This document shows positions 21,871 to 32,569 of a DNA stretch of 64,000 nt, piece after piece. This DNA is from Isoetes taiwanensis (taxonomy: Eukaryota; Streptophyta; Lycopodiopsida; Isoetales; Isoetaceae), in assembly GCA_021234155.1 (NCBI GenBank), contig JAJEKV010000079.1:312001-376000 (forward strand), given 5' to 3'. The notes under the pieces were generated by a model. The model made no database searches, was not told where the DNA came from, and saw only the letters and a list, made by a program, of their open reading frames with translations. The stretch's first letter is position 1; each line of letters begins with the position of its first letter. Position numbers and translations under genes: made by a program.

Positions 21871-24800
21871 ATGAGAAATGTTTGCGGCGGCATCCCAGTT
21901 GGTTGTACGTAATTTGAAGATGCACGCCTCAAGAAGAGAAACTTCCACACTTACAAGTTTAACTCTTAGCGTCATCCTTATTTTAGGGGGGATCCACCTT
22001 CTTTATACAAAACATGCCACCTACGTTGCCTAGGATAGCCAAAAAACCCCTAGTATACGTGTTTCCAATAAGCAAATTTGACCCCTTTTGGTGTGGTTTT
22101 ATAACTAGAAGAACATCCAAAAACCCCTATGATCCCTAGTATACATAAGAAAAGGGTAAAAAACCACTCCCTCCTATTAATGCACGTGGTTTTAACAAGT
22201 TCCATGGGGCGAAGCCCCCTTGCCTCATTTATCTAGAACCATAGCATCTCACAAGTTTGGAGCACCGTGGCTTTTGTTTTTTATTTTCTCTTTGTTCTGG
22301 AGGACAAAGGATAAGCCCAAAGCAAAGCAATAATCAATTAAATTAACTAAGCCTCCTCTGCTTCGCTTCAACCTCAGGTCACTATACTCTTTAAGCTCTG
22401 TATGGATTTTCTTAGGGTTCGCTTCAACCTCCATTTTTCATGATATTTTTGCATATGCTGGAAAAAAATGGTGGTTGTTTGCATGATAGCTTCAAAGATA
22501 CTACAAAAAAGAAGGGCAATATTCCTACTTCACCTCTGATCTCTGTTTCTCCAAAACCATCGCTTTGAGCTTTGTCGAGAGGGAACATATTTGCTTTTAA
22601 TGCAAGATTTAGGACAAAAACAAAAACAATAGAGAGGATTCATCATGCAGCACAAGCATTGGGGCATCCATCCAAAGTCAGTTGCTTTCGAGTCAAGGTA
22701 AGGATGCAGGTCAAGACAAAGGGTATTCAAGGATTATAAACATGTGCAAAGCATGGCTGTTAGGCACATGTCTAAATCTACATCTAAACCATCCAAATTC
22801 GTCCAAATCTGTGTCCTTGCAACTTGAACCCAATAACTAAGCTACAATGAACGTGAAGGAAAGTTGATCTTCATTCCTGTTTCAGATCTTCAGGGTCTCG
22901 TCATCATTAATATGAGGATCTGCACTTCGTCCTACAAAGGTACATTGTTTTCATGTTATCTCTCTCCATATCAAGAAGCATATTATGTCAATTAATTGTT
23001 CCATAATTTGCTTTAGTTGAATTTGGGTACTAAAAAGGCACAAGCTCATTATTTATGGACAAATTTGAGAAACTTGGACCAAATTTAAATTCTAGCCTTG
23101 CAGAACTTTTTAAGCATACAGCGGCGGCCAAGGCCGCCGCGAACATTTCTCTTCCCCGACTTACTCATGCAAAGGGGGATTTATATATCTATGGGATGGA
23201 CACCCATTAGAAGAAAGAAAAATATATCATGTTGTTTCCACATGCATACACCGAAATAAATGTTTGCAATGAGCACGTATCCTCTACCATAATGAAAATC
23301 TACTTCAACAAATCAATCGGAACACAAGTTTTCTAAGTGTACATCAAACATGGGTTCATGAGACATCAAAGTGGAGATGGCTGACTATTGTTGAGAATTT
23401 GATGTCACCTTCAAACCTTTGAAAGTTAAGCTAAATCTAGTATTTCTATCAGCTTGAAGCATTTGAAGGTTGAGCCTAGTATTGAAGTCCATGATTGAGT
23501 ATGCACGATAAGCTAAGTATGAAATACATTGGATGTAAAAAATATGTGAGAAAAGCATGCAGTAAATTATAATGTTGAGCGTTGTTGAGCTGGAAGCATG
23601 TAGATGATGCACAATTGGGCTTTACTTAGAAACATGCAGATCATACGCACGCAGACTAAATAGCTAAGATATTATTACCATGCCCAACAGCTCTAACATT
23701 TGCTTTACACAGCCCTGCACAAATTAATGCTAGCATTTCAAGAATATATATTGCTTAATATCGACAACAATATAGATTGACTAATGGAATGTAAAGGAAT
23801 GTAGATAGAGCGATTAAAATAGATATTGTTTGACATGCATGAACATATTTCAATGAAATGCAATCTTTGACAGAGATTAAACAAATTCTAGTTCCTTCCA
23901 CACGAACGTAAAAAAAAAATGCTTTGGGCATTGTTTTGCAATTACTTGGGATGCTTCACATGAATTGATAAAAAGAAAAACATCTAAATACAGTTTTGGC
24001 CATTTTCACTCTGCTGCAAATGGCCACATGGTCAGAATAGGGACAAAGTGTTAATATAATATCTTCAAATTGTTGTAGCTCAAAAGACTGCATCCCAAAC
24101 TGCTTCTATATCAAGTACTTCTTTTCTCCTTCCAACCGAGCCACACATTGGATATATACATACAAATTAATAATATTTCAAACATAAAGGTCCTCCGTGA
24201 GAATAAGAATCTGCGTTTTTGCATTTTTGTTCTACATTGGCTACAAATATTGAACTGAATAGCTAAGATATTTTTACCATGGATTCTCCATCCAGTGCCT
24301 CTAACATTTGCTTTACACAACCCTGCACAAATTAATGCTAGCATAATATCTATTGCTTAATGACTTGTCAACCATATTGGTTAATGGAATGTAAAGAGCT
24401 TTGGGACCATACAAACAAAACAAAGAATAGTATGTAAAGGGAAAGTTTAATAGATTTAACTTAAACATGATGCAAGACATTATTCTTGAGTACTTAAAGC
24501 ATGGTATATACCTAAAATCATCGCACAAGGACTCTTTAACCATCTTGTGCAAAAGCAATTCGTGCCAGACATCAGCAGCAGCAGCAGATAGTCAAATAAC
24601 TGTAGAACATCAAATGAAAGGGCACATAAGAATGAATCCTAAAAACAAAGAACAATGCATATTGCTGGAACCGTAAAAGCTATAGGACATGCAAAAACCA
24701 CAAAAGCATTTAAGAAAAAAAAAACACCTTAAGATTAGCTACGTCAGGCATGGATGACGGATCGCGTTCGTAGTGGTTCGTAGAAAATAATCTGCAACTC

Positions 24801-26061
24801 TAGAGTAAGCTTTCTTGCTTCATGTGTTTTAGCTCAAAGTATTGAGGTTTTCAATTTGTATCCAAGACCAACATTGTTCCCAATCCAAGAAAATGCCGCC
24901 AGATCTTAAAAGCCTTGCTGAATTGAGGTCAAGGGCTACTACCTACTACCAATCGTAGCAAGGGAAAGAATGGTTCATAGCAACAAAAGCCTTTGCATAT
25001 TCAAACTCGAAATTCATATAAGTACGCACCTGGGTCTCCTATTCATAGCTTCCGTAACCATGCAGCAATTGGAGCATTCCGAGACAACATATACGACTGC
25101 TTAGGAGCTTACAGAAACGAAAGATTCTTTACCTGCTATCGTCTATAGAGGCATAGAGACCTTTCTGCTGTAACAAATGTTCCTATATACAGATGGTTGC
25201 CCACTGATTTCTGTAAGAGACATTCGACGCTTAGCCCTAAATGCAGCCACATTAAATCTCAACCAACGCCCTCCATGCAATCCGACCTCTCCTCTTGCAG
25301 ATTGGCGGGCATTTTCTCTTGCGGGTCGGCGGTAGATTAGCTCTGTCCGCCATAGCCAAATCTCGCCATAGCTGTGCACATAGCGGTGGATGTAAAGAAA
25401 ATATTAAACACAGTTTATTGACGACGGGGAGAAAATAATTTTTTTTTTCGAGGGCGGACGGAAAAAAGGAGAATGCTTTATATATGTTTAGATAAGAAAG
25501 CTATGTAAAACCTTCAAGATATAATCCACCCTACAATTACGTATTAATATCCCATAGTATCTACGAATGAGCAACAAAAACTCATCCTTTGCCAACTCTG
25601 TGACTACTTTCTTATGCATATACTAATACCATTACTTACCTACATAATATCTAAACTATATAATTGCTATAGGCAAGATTCTTCAAGAATATCCTCGTTA
25701 TTCTTTTACTAATTTATTGCCATGTTGGTGTGTCTATCCGGGGGAAAAAAATGATTTTGAAAGAAAGAGCTGCGGGCGAAGACAGTTCACTGCAGAATCA
25801 ATTGGTCTTCCACTAATGTCAATAGTTTGTAGCATAATGGTTGGGATGGATGCTGCATGTAAAGGAAAACGAATGCAAACGCATAGAGTTTTGGCAATGC
25901 CAAAATCTTGCATAGCCGCCCAAAAGTAAATATAGGGGCAGTGGCAGGGAGATTATGATGAACATAAAAAAGATTTTTCCTCCTCGTTTTAGCCCACCTT
26001 ACATAGTAAACATTGGCTATTAAACAACATACAAATTCTGCATTTAATAAATGTAAAAACT
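21871..26061. other. Non-coding stretch; no gene supported
   Basis: The largest structure is a pair of direct repeats about 600 bp apart, listed separately. A short CAG run (about 24568-24582) is present. Small open frames, including 25143-25379 minus, show no recognisable domain. Confidence 0.45.
23655..24400. repeat. Pair of about 145-bp direct repeats, 600 bp apart
   Basis: The blocks at about 23656-23800 and 24256-24400 share AATAGCTAAGATAT, CTCTAACATTTGCTTTACAC, CCCTGCACAAATTAATGCTA, ATTGCTTAAT and TAATGGAATGTAAAG in the same order, with small indels. The sequence between them is not repeated. This is a dispersed segmental duplication or two copies of a short unidentified repeat. Confidence 0.75.
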
Positions 26062-26283
26062 GGTTAGGAACTATTCTGCTCTCCCACCCAATAATATCAT
26101 GCCACGCGGCACTTTCTTGAACTGTTTCAAAACCACGAAGTTTGAGAGACTACGCGTTCCTACGATTCACCTCTCTTCGATAGATTTACCATCTGTTCTG
26201 GCGATTCACCTCCATTCTGAACCTTTCTAAGCTGCATTCCAGAGATTTACCCCCCATTCCAAGGCGCCGAATAGTTCCTAACC
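26062..26283. mobile_element. MITE-like element, 222 bp, with 15-bp perfect inverted ends
   Basis: GGTTAGGAACTATTC at 26062-26076 is inverted perfectly at 26269-26283. The interior contains repeated GATTCACCTC and GATTTACC words. No target-site duplication is evident in the flanks (AAAAACT and GATTTCC), so the superfamily cannot be assigned. Confidence 0.6.
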
Positions 26284-27307
26284 GATTTCCACGTTACAGG
26301 GAAGGCCAGTTACATGCCTTCCCTGGCATGTCAACCTGCCTCCGCGCTCCGTGCGTCGGCAGGTTTCCATGCCATGAAAGGCACCTGTATATATAACACC
26401 ATGGAGAGTTGGATTTTTCGTTCAAAGTTGGAGATGTTCCAATTTTATTATGACAATAACCATTTGGCAACAACGAGCACATTAAATTAACAAACACATT
26501 AAAGCCGTTCCTATAGCATGTCTTAAACATTACTACTTTCTATTATGAGTTTTAAAGTACTAGTTTTATTTTCATCAGAAAAAAAGTCACGCTCGTTGTT
26601 TTTTTTTTCTTTTTTCTTGAGATAGTAGAGTACACCCAATAGAAAAAAAAAATATTGTCATTATGAACTGAAACCCAGTATCTAGTATGCAATGGAACAC
26701 ACACAATGCAATAGTGTAGGTTCAAATCCTGTCTGTTCTTAAACTGATATGTATCTGTTACTACTAGGCATAATTCCAATTTTTAAGTGAGTCGCAGAGA
26801 AATGTTTGCTTGGCCGCCATAAACATCCCTGTGTACTGACTGACTCCCTCAAATGCAAGAGAGTGAGCACAAACTCAATGTATGTAATAGTTAAATATTA
26901 CCTTTAGAGCATAATTGTGAACAAATTTTTGTTGTGGCATACAAAAATATCATTGTGCATGCATATAATACGCTCAAACATATGTAATAGTGATAGTTAA
27001 ATACTATTTTTAAAGCATGGACCTATACAAACACAAATAACAAGGTGCTATGCATGGAGGGTTGCCGATTCACACCAGTAGAATTGGGATAGGCGTAGCT
27101 ACATGCCCTCATGGCACTGGAAAAACCTAACCATGGCTTTCTTGCTAGTCATCACAATGAACTAATTAGCAACTAATGAATATCTATTCTCCTCTTCAGA
27201 TGGAACTATATCTAGAGAAGTTACTACAACTAACCGTCAAGAATATATTGATTAGGTTATGCCTTAGACTATAGATAAAATGAGCATACTAACATAATAA
27301 TCAAATA
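26284..27307. other. AT-rich non-coding stretch
   Basis: No gene seen. An isolated B-box-like GGTTCAAATCC near 26716 is not part of a tRNA fold. Confidence 0.5.
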
Positions 27308-27336
27308 CTAGAAACGTGTTCCCGGCAATGCCGGGC
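27308..27336 (-). mobile_element. Helitron-like 3' terminus (hairpin plus CTAG)
   Basis: Read on the minus strand, the hairpin GCCCGGCATTGCCGGG (27321-27336) is followed nine bases later by CTAG (27308-27311), and then by a T. This fits the Helitron 3' rule: a subterminal hairpin, a CTRR end, and insertion before T. The element body would extend to higher coordinates. The 5' TC end was not located. A repeated subterminal phrase (GTAGATGTA-TGGAGTTTATAGG) occurs near 27362 and 27837. The same arrangement appears at 63154-63181. Confidence 0.55.
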
Positions 27337-28942
27337 ATTAGTTGTGGATGTGTGGAATGAGTAGATGTATTGGAGTTTATAGGTGCAATAAAGAACCATA
27401 AACGTAATTGTAGCCGTAAAGGGTTGTAAATGTGATCATGTTTGTAAATATAATGGAGTCTTAAGCAGAAGGCTTTAGAGTTTAGGGTCGATGAGAAAAA
27501 AACTTTGTAAGGCACCCCTTTGGAATTGTCTATCTTTAAAAGTTGTAAACTTATGGTTATGGTCTCCTATCTGAAAAGACAAATTCTAAAGCCAAACCCT
27601 AAGTGCTAATTTGCGTACGATCGCAACATTTATGGTATGATGACATGGTCAGTACTGCATGTTCCATCTATGAGTTATATTCATGACATGATAAACCCTT
27701 GAAGCCTAAATGTATAAATCCGTGTTGACCTTCAACCTTAAATGTGTGCTTTTCGAGCATGTTTCATATCCATAGGTTTAATTATTTAATATACCTGCCC
27801 GATGATGACTGACATTAGTCTTGAGTGCATGAAGGGTAGATGTAATGGAGTTTATAGGTGGAATAGTGGAATGGGGTGCTTAGATGGGAGGGCTTTTTTT
27901 GTAATCCGAGTTAAGGTGGACATAAAATACAAATGATGCTTTTACATAGGAATACAACAATTAAGAAACAATATGTTCCGCTTTAGATGTAAAATGCCAT
28001 TTCTAGAGGGTCTGCAATATAGAAACAAAATATTTACTTCACTTCTAGAAGCTGCAACAATATATGTAAATGTATAGTAACTTGCCACACTATTCAATAG
28101 ACCACTACTCGTGATCTCCCTAGTTTCTTCGTTTGATCCATCATATTTAATGATGGAGGTATTTGTAAACATCTGAAAGTGATCTTCATTGAGTTAGTTA
28201 TTGGCCACTAATCTTTCCAATGGGGCTAGCGCTCATTCAAGAAATTTCTATTCTAGAAAACAGATTTAATAGTTCCGCTATAAATTATCATATAGGACAT
28301 CCTTGATTAGTTTCAAGATAAGCCCGACAGGAAATAAGTAATTATGTTTCTCATCTCAACATTCTAGAAAAGTAATTCAAAGTTGTGGAAGTAATTTAGA
28401 AATGCCACTCAATCTATAGCCCAAAGCATTGTAGTTTAGACTAAAAATACAAATGTCAGATGTTGTGAATATAACCAATATGGTATTTAATGATGCTCCC
28501 TCCAAAGTCTTCTAAACAATTTTACATGTTACTTACACTGCAAGACATACTTGAAGTAGTTGAAGCAAATTGCATAAGTCGATTCTCTGCTCACACACAT
28601 ATCTTCAAATGCTAGAGTCCAATGACTCTTCTCAAAATCCTTCTAGAACGCAAAGAAAAAACCTTGAAGACAAAGTAATGATCTTATTTTCTCCCAGTAA
28701 ATGGATCATGTAGAGCAATCGTTATCAAAAAGAAAATATTCTCTTTACACATGCAGCTTGAAAATAAAGACCAACAACTGTAACACATGGATGAGATCAT
28801 TATACAAAATAATCATATATCAGAATGTAAAGCAATGGCAACATGAAGCAAGATAGAAATGTTGGTATAAATTAAATTTTCAAGTCTTATGTTGTATAAC
28901 ACATGCAAATGACACCTAACAATAGAATAGAATAGAATAGAT
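27337..28942. other. Non-coding stretch, possibly Helitron body
   Basis: No gene seen. It contains two copies of a TGGAGTTTATAGGTG(C/G)AATA phrase (about 27370 and 27847). A GAATAGAATAGAATAG microsatellite lies at 28922-28941. Confidence 0.4.
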
Positions 28943-29280
28943 GTAGACCTCATATTTGATCTAGTCTTTACCCATCTTAAGATTCTAGAAGATAATAACA
29001 TGAACCTACATACCCTACAGATAATAACGAAATAAGTCCCCAATTTACAGTTAAAGATGATCATGTTAATTTTATTATGAGCAAAAGCAATGATTTTCCT
29101 ACTTTTTGCAATAGACCTCATGGGATCCAAAAGATATTAGAATATTTGATCTAGTATTTACCCGTCTGAAGATTCTAGAGGAAAAATGAAAATAAACTCA
29201 GACCCTACAACTAATAACAAAATAACTCCCCAATTTACAGTTAAAGATGATCATTTTAAATTTTTCCTACTTTTTGCAAT
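28943..29280. repeat. About 170-bp diverged tandem duplication
   Basis: Units 28943-29112 and 29113-29280 share TAGACCTCAT, ATTTGATCTAGT(C/A)TTTACCC, AAGATTCTAGA, CCCCAATTTACAGTTAAAGA, TGATCAT and TTTTTGCAAT. Indels and substitutions indicate an old event. Confidence 0.75.
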
Positions 29281-29968
29281 TGATTGGACACAACCAAGGT
29301 CAACGGAAACACATTTGACCTCCAGACTTAGGTAAAGAGATCACAGTATTTGGTAAAAAAAACTCAAGTGGTCTTGACACTCACAAAGTGGTATGGTTTT
29401 TTAATATTCTTTGCCACATCATAAACAAAGAGCTGGAAAATGGAACCCACTTTACCTTTCACAAACAACTAAAAGAGATTATTGGTGTAAGGATGTTGGA
29501 GAAGAGAAAATTTGTAAAGCTTGCACTTTAGTTCTCAAAGGTGAATCTTGTCCTCCATGCATCTTTCATATTAGAGCTGCAAAAAAGTAGCCTTAAGTGA
29601 ATGGTAATTTATCAGGATAACCATAGAAAAAGCAAGCGACATACTCCAACTCCTGTTTCCACACACAATTTGCATAACATGGGATCTGAGCAAAGCTGGA
29701 GCCACCATAGCTCCTAGAACCGTTGTATTAACCTCACGTAAAGACCTCAAACCAAAAGAAAAATAAATATCCCCAAACCAAAAGAAAAATAACTATCTTT
29801 CCAAACATCATTTCTCAAACCACTCTCTGATTTCGTATTAGAGTTTTACATAACCAAGAGGTAAGGCAACTTTTTTCTTACATGCTTTTTACTAAATGCA
29901 ATGCACGTATCAATTCAGCAAGACCACCTCTAAAAACCTGAACCAAATAAAAAATAACGAATCCAGTC
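29281..29968. other. AT-rich non-coding stretch
   Basis: No gene, repeat or transposon boundary recognised. Confidence 0.5.
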
Positions 29969-30070
29969 AGACCTCTACCCAAATACCAGCATAAATTAAT
30001 TACAAAATTAGAAACACCTCAGACCTCTACCTAAATACCAGCATAAATTAATTACAAAATTAGAAACACC
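29969..30070. repeat. 52-bp tandem duplication at the edge of a retroinsertion
   Basis: Two nearly identical units share ACCTCTACC(C/T)AAATACC, AGCATAAATTAATTACAAAA and TTAGAAACACC. The second unit ends exactly at the 5' border of the poly(A)-tailed insertion that follows. Confidence 0.85.
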
Positions 30071-31491
30071 AGGTCAGGTTAAGCCAAACGCTGGAGGGCC
30101 GGTTGGGATAAGTGCGCATTTGGGGACTGGGCTGTCTGATCCATTCGAGCAGCCGAAGTTCCACTCTTCCGATCCCTTCTAGGCATCTAACCAGGAAAGC
30201 TTTCTTCCCTAGAAATCAGTGACTGCTGTGTTCTTGGCAAGGCTAGTATTCTTGGTTTTTCTGCTTCTTGTTTATGCATATTCCACAAGGTTTAGGCTAT
30301 GGGAGTAGTGCCTCGGGTTAGTTGTGTCGGGGTTTGAATGAAGAGCTCTACTTTCCGGACGCAGTCCTGTTTCTTGTAAGCTCCTAGTCTTTGATTGTGA
30401 GAGAAGGTCTGATTTTAGGAAAAGAATGAAAGCACCTCTATAGTACTTATTGATGTAAGAAGAAAGGCGCGGTCAGCCTTGAGTAGAGTCTCCGCTAGAA
30501 TATACATTGGATGAGTTCTTTAAGGCTAGTCGAGGATTGAATTGAAAAGAGTTCTTTGGCCTCCCGTAGTATTATGGCGTTGAAGAAGAAGATGATCTCG
30601 GGTGACTTTAGTACCAGTTTGTAATCTTTCTTATTCTTTGGTGTTATTGTTTGCAAGAACGAAGTGCCGTGGGACGTAAGGAAAGCACTTCACCATTTTC
30701 TGTTGCAAATGTATTGAAGACGTTGTGGTTAGCGTGCCTAAATGATTAGCAGGGCCCGTGCTCCCCTTTCCCAGCAAAGGGGTGGCTTGTGCATTGTTAG
30801 TTAGCATGAATGGGGGGGCGTTCTTGTGCTAATGACTTCTAGTGGGTGAGGAGACCCTAGAAATGTTATTGTCTTGGTCTTGGGGATGACAAGACCTGCA
30901 TGACTAGATGCGAGATGGACTGGCATGTCTGAGTGATTCTAGCGGTGGTGCCATTTCTTTGGTTTGTTTCCGCGGAGAAGAAGGTGAATGCCTCATCGTG
31001 GGTGGCTTCCTATAGTAATCTGCCAGAAAGCACACGGGGGACCGTGTCATTACTATCTTGATTGGTGGAGCATAAAGAGGATCCTGCTTTTCTAGCTTGG
31101 TGGCAGATCAATGCACTTGGCTTGTTCCTTTCCCTCGCCGCTTGGAGTCTCGTGTCCGGGTTTCTTCCGTTCTATCGAGGGCCACATTTTTGAAGCAATG
31201 ATGCTTTTGGGGCATGTGGAAAGACAAGAGCTATGCTCCCATAGTACCCAATTGGAGAAGAGGCCGGGTTGTTCTTGTTTAGTAACTGGCCCTACTTGTA
31301 TCATTCTGGGTCTAGGAATTTAGTCCTTCTCTCCTGTAGTATCCTACGGAGAAGAAGTTGAGAGTTGTGCTAATAGTACTGGCCCAGAGTCTAGACTACT
31401 ACTCATGGAGTAGAGAAGTGGTAGTAGCTCTGGACTCAACTGTATGTATGTAAAACGTTTATCCTTTGAATATAATACAGATCCTTGCCTT

Positions 31492-31527
<36 letters not shown>

Positions 31528-31529
31528 AA
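30071..31529 (+). mobile_element. Poly(A)-tailed non-coding retroinsertion
   Basis: The insertion is about 1.46 kb and is bounded by a direct repeat AGAAACACC (30062-30070 and 31530-31538). It ends in a run of more than 30 A residues beginning at 31493. This is the signature of target-primed reverse transcription by LINE machinery. No open frame longer than about 70 codons exists and no LINE domain was recognised. It is more GC-rich than the flanks. It may be a retrocopy of a non-coding transcript, a non-autonomous LINE derivative, or the decayed 5' region of an unknown LINE. Confidence 0.8.
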
Positions 31530-31538
31530 AGAAACACC

Positions 31539-32559
31539 TCTGCCACACTTACACATTAGTTCAGAAATAAAAATTTGATTTGCAGTTAAACTCCATTCGC
31601 CCATTGCTCAGTGCAAGGTTGAGGCAGGCTGTAGGCATTTTCCAAATTGTGAAAATTGACCTTTTCCAAATTGTGAAAATTGACCTGCAAAAAAGTACAA
31701 AAATAATAGTTATGTTAGAAGACCATTGAGTTAGGAAACACATCCAGAAGAAGCAAAGAAATTAGATTCAGAATACACAGAAGCAATAAACTAAAAAAGT
31801 AAGAACTGGTGAACTCGATTCTTACAGAAACATGACAAATGCAGTGAAATTCGAGTTGCAAAGATCGCCAACATGCTGCCGCTTTTCCCTCCAACACAAA
31901 ACTTTTATTTCCCAATTTCGAAATGGAGGGTCCTCAGCCATGCATCAGGCGCTCCTTAAAAATTCTTACTTTTTATTTTCAAAATGATTCGACCAAGCAT
32001 CAGGCGTTCATTGCCCCTCCTTTTTCAATCCATGTTGTGACAAACAATGGAGCATTTTGAAATCTAGCAAGAGCGGAGACCTAACAAATTCGTATTGAAC
32101 AGATAACTAATGCCCCCCCAAGCGGCAGAGGGAATGCCCGGCGTACCAATGTCATCCCATTTTTCCTGCATTTGCTCAACATATGACGTAAACTCAATGA
32201 TATGATGCAAACGATGCATGACAGTAAAATTTCCGATAATGTTGTTGAAGCAATGTATAAACGCTTAGGAGGATGTATAATGTTCCTTTGAAGCAAATGG
32301 TGATGATTTATGATTCTAAATGAGAAAATTACCTTCTACACATCAAGTATATTTCTATTAGCAACATGAATAGACATCCTTACATTCTTTTGAAGGTGAT
32401 TTATGATTCCAAATGAGAAAGGTGCATGTAATTTATCTTCTTTGGATCACCCTAATTGTTTAAGGAGCATGTTGTTATACCTATTGGTGCGACTTCTTGG
32501 CACACCTATAAATATAACATAAGTGAAAGTAATTATAGGGTTGAATCTAGAGTCTAATC
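31539..32559. other. AT-rich non-coding stretch
   Basis: A small tandem repeat of TTTTCCAAATTGTGAAAATT (about 31636-31685, two copies) is present. No gene is supported. Confidence 0.5.
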
Positions 32560-32569
32560 AAGTGCAAAG

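Noticed and set aside
25143-25379. 78-codon Arg-rich minus-strand frame
   Set aside because: No homology recognised, no splice context; could be a 5' leader but unsupported.
26700-26740. Plus-strand GGTTCAAATCC suggesting a tRNA
   Set aside because: T-stem is imperfect and no other tRNA arm is present.
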